Positions 61,970 through 64,000 of a stretch of 64,000 nt of DNA are shown one piece after another; within the stretch, counting starts at the first letter, position 1; every line of letters starts with the position of its first letter. The position numbers and the translations under genes are program-made. The DNA lies in assembly GCA_963676845.2 (NCBI GenBank), contig CAXXKK010000031.1, positions 62,001-126,000 on the forward strand, given 5' to 3'. This DNA comes from G963662675 sp963676845. GTDB taxonomy: Bacteria; Bacteroidota; Bacteroidia; Bacteroidales; Prolixibacteraceae. The notes beneath the pieces were generated by a model. It saw only the letters and a program-made list of their open reading frames with translations. It made no database searches and was not told the DNA's origin.

Positions 61970-63610
61970 ATGAAATCTTTATCAAGAATATCCTTCATTA
62001 TTTTTTTAGTTGTGAGCAGTTTTGCCGTTAAAGCTCAGCTCCCTTTACTTCACTCTTTGGAATCACCACGCTTCGTTGTTGTTCTAAATGTGGAAAATAT
62101 GCGTACGGATTATCTTACCCGCTATTGGGATAAATTACAAGATGGTGGTTTTAAGCGAATTGTAAATAAAGGTTCTGTTTGTGCTGCATCAACCATTAAC
62201 TTGCACGTTCAGTCTCCACTAACCGGAGTGCCTACTTTATTTTCTGGTGTTTATCCTGACAGACATGGCATTATTAATGATAGTTGGTATGATCGTTTAA
62301 AAGAGGATGAGGTCTTTTCCCTTGAAGATAGAAATTACATAACAGTTGGTAGTGATTCAGATGAAGGACAGTGTTCATCTGTAAACATGAATAGCCAGAC
62401 GATTGGGGACGTAATGAAAACGAATTCCGGGGGAAAGTCTAAAGTGTACTCTGTAGGCTTGAATGATTATAGTGCCGTTTTATCTGCCGGACATGCTGCC
62501 GATGGTGCATATTGGTTGGATTCACAAACCGGAAATATGATTTCGAGTTCTTATTTTGTCGATTATTTCCCTACCTGGGGACTCGAATTTAATAATCGAA
62601 AATTGGCTGAGCTGTACATTAAAAGAGATTGGAAACCTTTTTATCCAATTGATAGTTACGAAGAGAGTATCGCTGATGATTATGATTTAGAAGAAGGCTA
62701 TTACGATGAATGGAACACATTTCCGTATAACTTAAGTTCCTTAATGAAGAGAGCTGGTAGCTATAAGGTTATAAAAACGACTCCTTATGGTAACTCAATA
62801 GTGAAAGATTTTGCTCTTTCGTTAATTGAGAATGAAGAGTTAGGGAAAGATGAAATCCCTGATTTTTTAGCAATTAGTTTTTCATCTATGGATTATGAGA
62901 ATGGCTCATTCGGACCTGCTTCTGTAGAGATGCAGGATACTTATCTGAGACTGGATCAGGATATTGAATTGTTATTGGATTTTATTGACGAAGAAGTTGG
63001 GCTGGATAGAACATTGGTTGTTCTTACTTCATCTTGTTCTGCTATGTATCCTGCTGATTATATGAAAGAAGAAATGAATATGCCGGTTGGTTATGTGTCG
63101 CCTGAGAATGTTGTTGCTTTGTTAAAATCGTATCTAAATATTACATATGGACAAGGAGATTGGATTCTTTTTGAGGGAAATCAGCAGTTGTATTTGGATC
63201 ATGATTTAATTGAAAAAAATAACTTGGAATTAGAAGAAGTGCAGGAGAGTGTTGCTTCTTTTATCAATCAGTTTGAAGGTATTAAGATTGCTTTACCAGC
63301 CAGCGATTTTGAAAGTGGTGATTTTGTAGAAAGTCAATTGTCAGTTATCTCCAGGTCTTATAATTTTAAACGCTCGGGAGATGTGTTATATCTGCTTGAA
63401 AATGGTTGGCAACCTGAGTATAAATATAAGCGGACAAACTACAATAATGAGCCAGCCATTCCAATGATCTGGATGGGAAGAACTGTAAAAAATGTTAGAA
63501 CTCTTGACAAAGTTGATGCTGTTGACATGGCTCCAACAATCCTTGAAATTTTAGGATTAGAAATTCCCGGTAATTTTGAAGGACGGGTACTCACCGAAAT
63601 TTTAAAATAA
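61970..63610 (+). CDS. Alkaline-phosphatase-superfamily protein lacking catalytic residues (PafA-like pseudoenzyme)
   Basis: 546 residues with a signal peptide (about 1-22). The fold follows the PafA/NPP line (VVVLNVENMRTDYLTRYWDKLQDGGFKRIV; SGVYPDRHGIINDSWYD; FGPASVEMQDTYLRLDQDIELLLDFIDEEVG). The catalytic positions are changed: Glu42 where PafA has the first metal Asp; Pro83 (beside Ser82) at the Thr nucleophile; Gly312 for His in DYxGH (Asp308 kept); Ser355-Cys356 for the Asp-His metal pair; Ala496 for His in THVP. It is probably non-catalytic and may act as a periplasmic binding or scaffold protein. It is not a sequencing artefact, since the frame is intact. Confidence 0.8.
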   Translation: MKSLSRISFIIFLVVSSFAVKAQLPLLHSLESPRFVVVLNVENMRTDYLTRYWDKLQDGGFKRIVNKGSVCAASTINLHVQSPLTGVPTLFSGVYPDRHGIINDSWYDRLKEDEVFSLEDRNYITVGSDSDEGQCSSVNMNSQTIGDVMKTNSGGKSKVYSVGLNDYSAVLSAGHAADGAYWLDSQTGNMISSSYFVDYFPTWGLEFNNRKLAELYIKRDWKPFYPIDSYEESIADDYDLEEGYYDEWNTFPYNLSSLMKRAGSYKVIKTTPYGNSIVKDFALSLIENEELGKDEIPDFLAISFSSMDYENGSFGPASVEMQDTYLRLDQDIELLLDFIDEEVGLDRTLVVLTSSCSAMYPADYMKEEMNMPVGYVSPENVVALLKSYLNITYGQGDWILFEGNQQLYLDHDLIEKNNLELEEVQESVASFINQFEGIKIALPASDFESGDFVESQLSVISRSYNFKRSGDVLYLLENGWQPEYKYKRTNYNNEPAIPMIWMGRTVKNVRTLDKVDAVDMAPTILEILGLEIPGNFEGRVLTEILK

Positions 63611-63653
63611 AATTGGGTTCAAAATATTTCCTGTTTTAATCTGTCGCTTGTAG

Positions 63654-64000
63654 CTATTTAATGCCTTCTGCTGCAGCTTTATCTAAATAGAAAGTTAGCT
63701 GTTCATTATACGGTTTTATATAAAAAGATGGGAGTTTTGTTGCTTCCGAATGTCTGTTTATGATTTCGGCAACACGCTCTTTTTTTTGTTCGCCAGTTAC
63801 TAAGAATACAACTCGTTTAGCATTGTTGATGACTTTGCCAGTAAGAGTAATCCTTTTTTGCCCGGTTTCCGGATGGCTGGCAATTTCGCATATCTTTTCA
63901 GATAAGATTAACTCAAGCTGATTAGGGAATATTGAAGCTGTATGACCGTCACTTCCCATTCCAAGAATAACCAGATCGAAAACCGGAAGGTTGTTTTCTA
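63654..64000 (-). CDS. pgl: 6-phosphogluconolactonase (5' end cut by window)
   Basis: Hydrolyses 6-phosphogluconolactone in the oxidative pentose phosphate pathway. The visible 3' part continues in frame to the window edge (FDLVILGMGSDGHTASIFP), so the start lies to the right. The GMGSDGHTAS motif and the closing YNEQLTFYLDKAAAEGI region are typical of the DevB/SOL family. The neighbouring zwf and gnd are expected outside the window. Confidence 0.92.
   Translation of the reverse strand, partial: ENNLPVFDLVILGMGSDGHTASIFPNQLELILSEKICEIASHPETGQKRITLTGKVINNAKRVVFLVTGEQKKERVAEIINRHSEATKLPSFYIKPYNEQLTFYLDKAAAEGIK

Noticed and set aside
1..64000. Mobile elements, CRISPR arrays, tRNA or rRNA genes
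   Set aside because: No transposase, integrase, regularly spaced repeat, cloverleaf or rRNA segment was seen on either strand.

Overview
The window comes from a marine-type member of the Bacteroidota, probably Bacteroidales/Marinilabiliales. The evidence is low GC, Bacteroidota-only families (the DUF4295 ribosomal protein, a 320-residue NusB, a PG0541-type transporter protein), weak Shine-Dalgarno signals, and repeated matches to the Bacteroidota promoter -7 element TAnnTTTG. It reads as ordinary chromosome. I see no phage, IS element, integrase, CRISPR array, rRNA or tRNA. The first gene (katG) and the last (pgl) are cut by the window edges.

Layout. 1-13.4 kb: katG, lon, a marR-MATE efflux pair behind a 22-bp palindrome, a small lipoprotein, tpiA, a divergent-type IMP dehydrogenase, a flavin reductase-rubredoxin fusion, a C69 dipeptidase and rplS. 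13.5-21.6 kb: a YitT membrane protein, a patatin/beta-barrel fusion, two neighbouring frame-disrupted genes (a GH16-like protein and a DNA photolyase), a threonine aldolase and a rhomboid protease. 21.7-27.3 kb: a same-strand housekeeping run nusB, DUF1573 lipoprotein, yajC, ybbR-like, coaE, TerB-DnaJ protein, prmA and a PLD-fold protein. 27.3-31.5 kb: yfcE-type phosphoesterase, sixA-type phosphatase, an ECF sigma/anti-sigma-like/barrel operon and rsmE. 31.5-38 kb: a complete RND efflux operon (tetR, tolC, adaptor, pump, PG0541 protein) with a probable TetR operator. 38.4-48.2 kb: map, an orphan histidine kinase, a solitary GroES-like protein, an aminotransferase, a small membrane protein, a HAD phosphatase, uvrB and a multi-PAS histidine kinase. 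48.5-54.1 kb: a CE1-type esterase, the rpmB-rpmG-DUF4295 ribosomal operon, and a DNA-repair-like module. 54.1-64 kb: a TonB-dependent receptor, an ECF sigma factor, a DJ-1 protein, a TPR histidine kinase, an acyl-CoA ligase, a catalytically degenerate alkaline-phosphatase-family protein and pgl.

The best candidate for an under-described system is at 51.1-54.1 kb. A radical SAM protein with a helix-hairpin-helix tail and its DUF4130-type partner (TIGR03916/TIGR03915 families) are transcribed away from a LexA-like XRE-S24 repressor. That repressor keeps the Ser/Lys dyad and an Ala-Gly cleavage site. The shared 115-bp gap carries two CTAA-N5-TTAG inverted repeats, one overlapping the likely -7 element of the radical SAM gene. 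This looks like a self-contained DNA-damage-inducible module. Other notable items are five one-base insertions, all in homopolymer runs, within about 660 bp across the GH16-like and photolyase genes (sequencing error or slippage decay), and an alkaline-phosphatase-family protein that has lost nearly all metal ligands.
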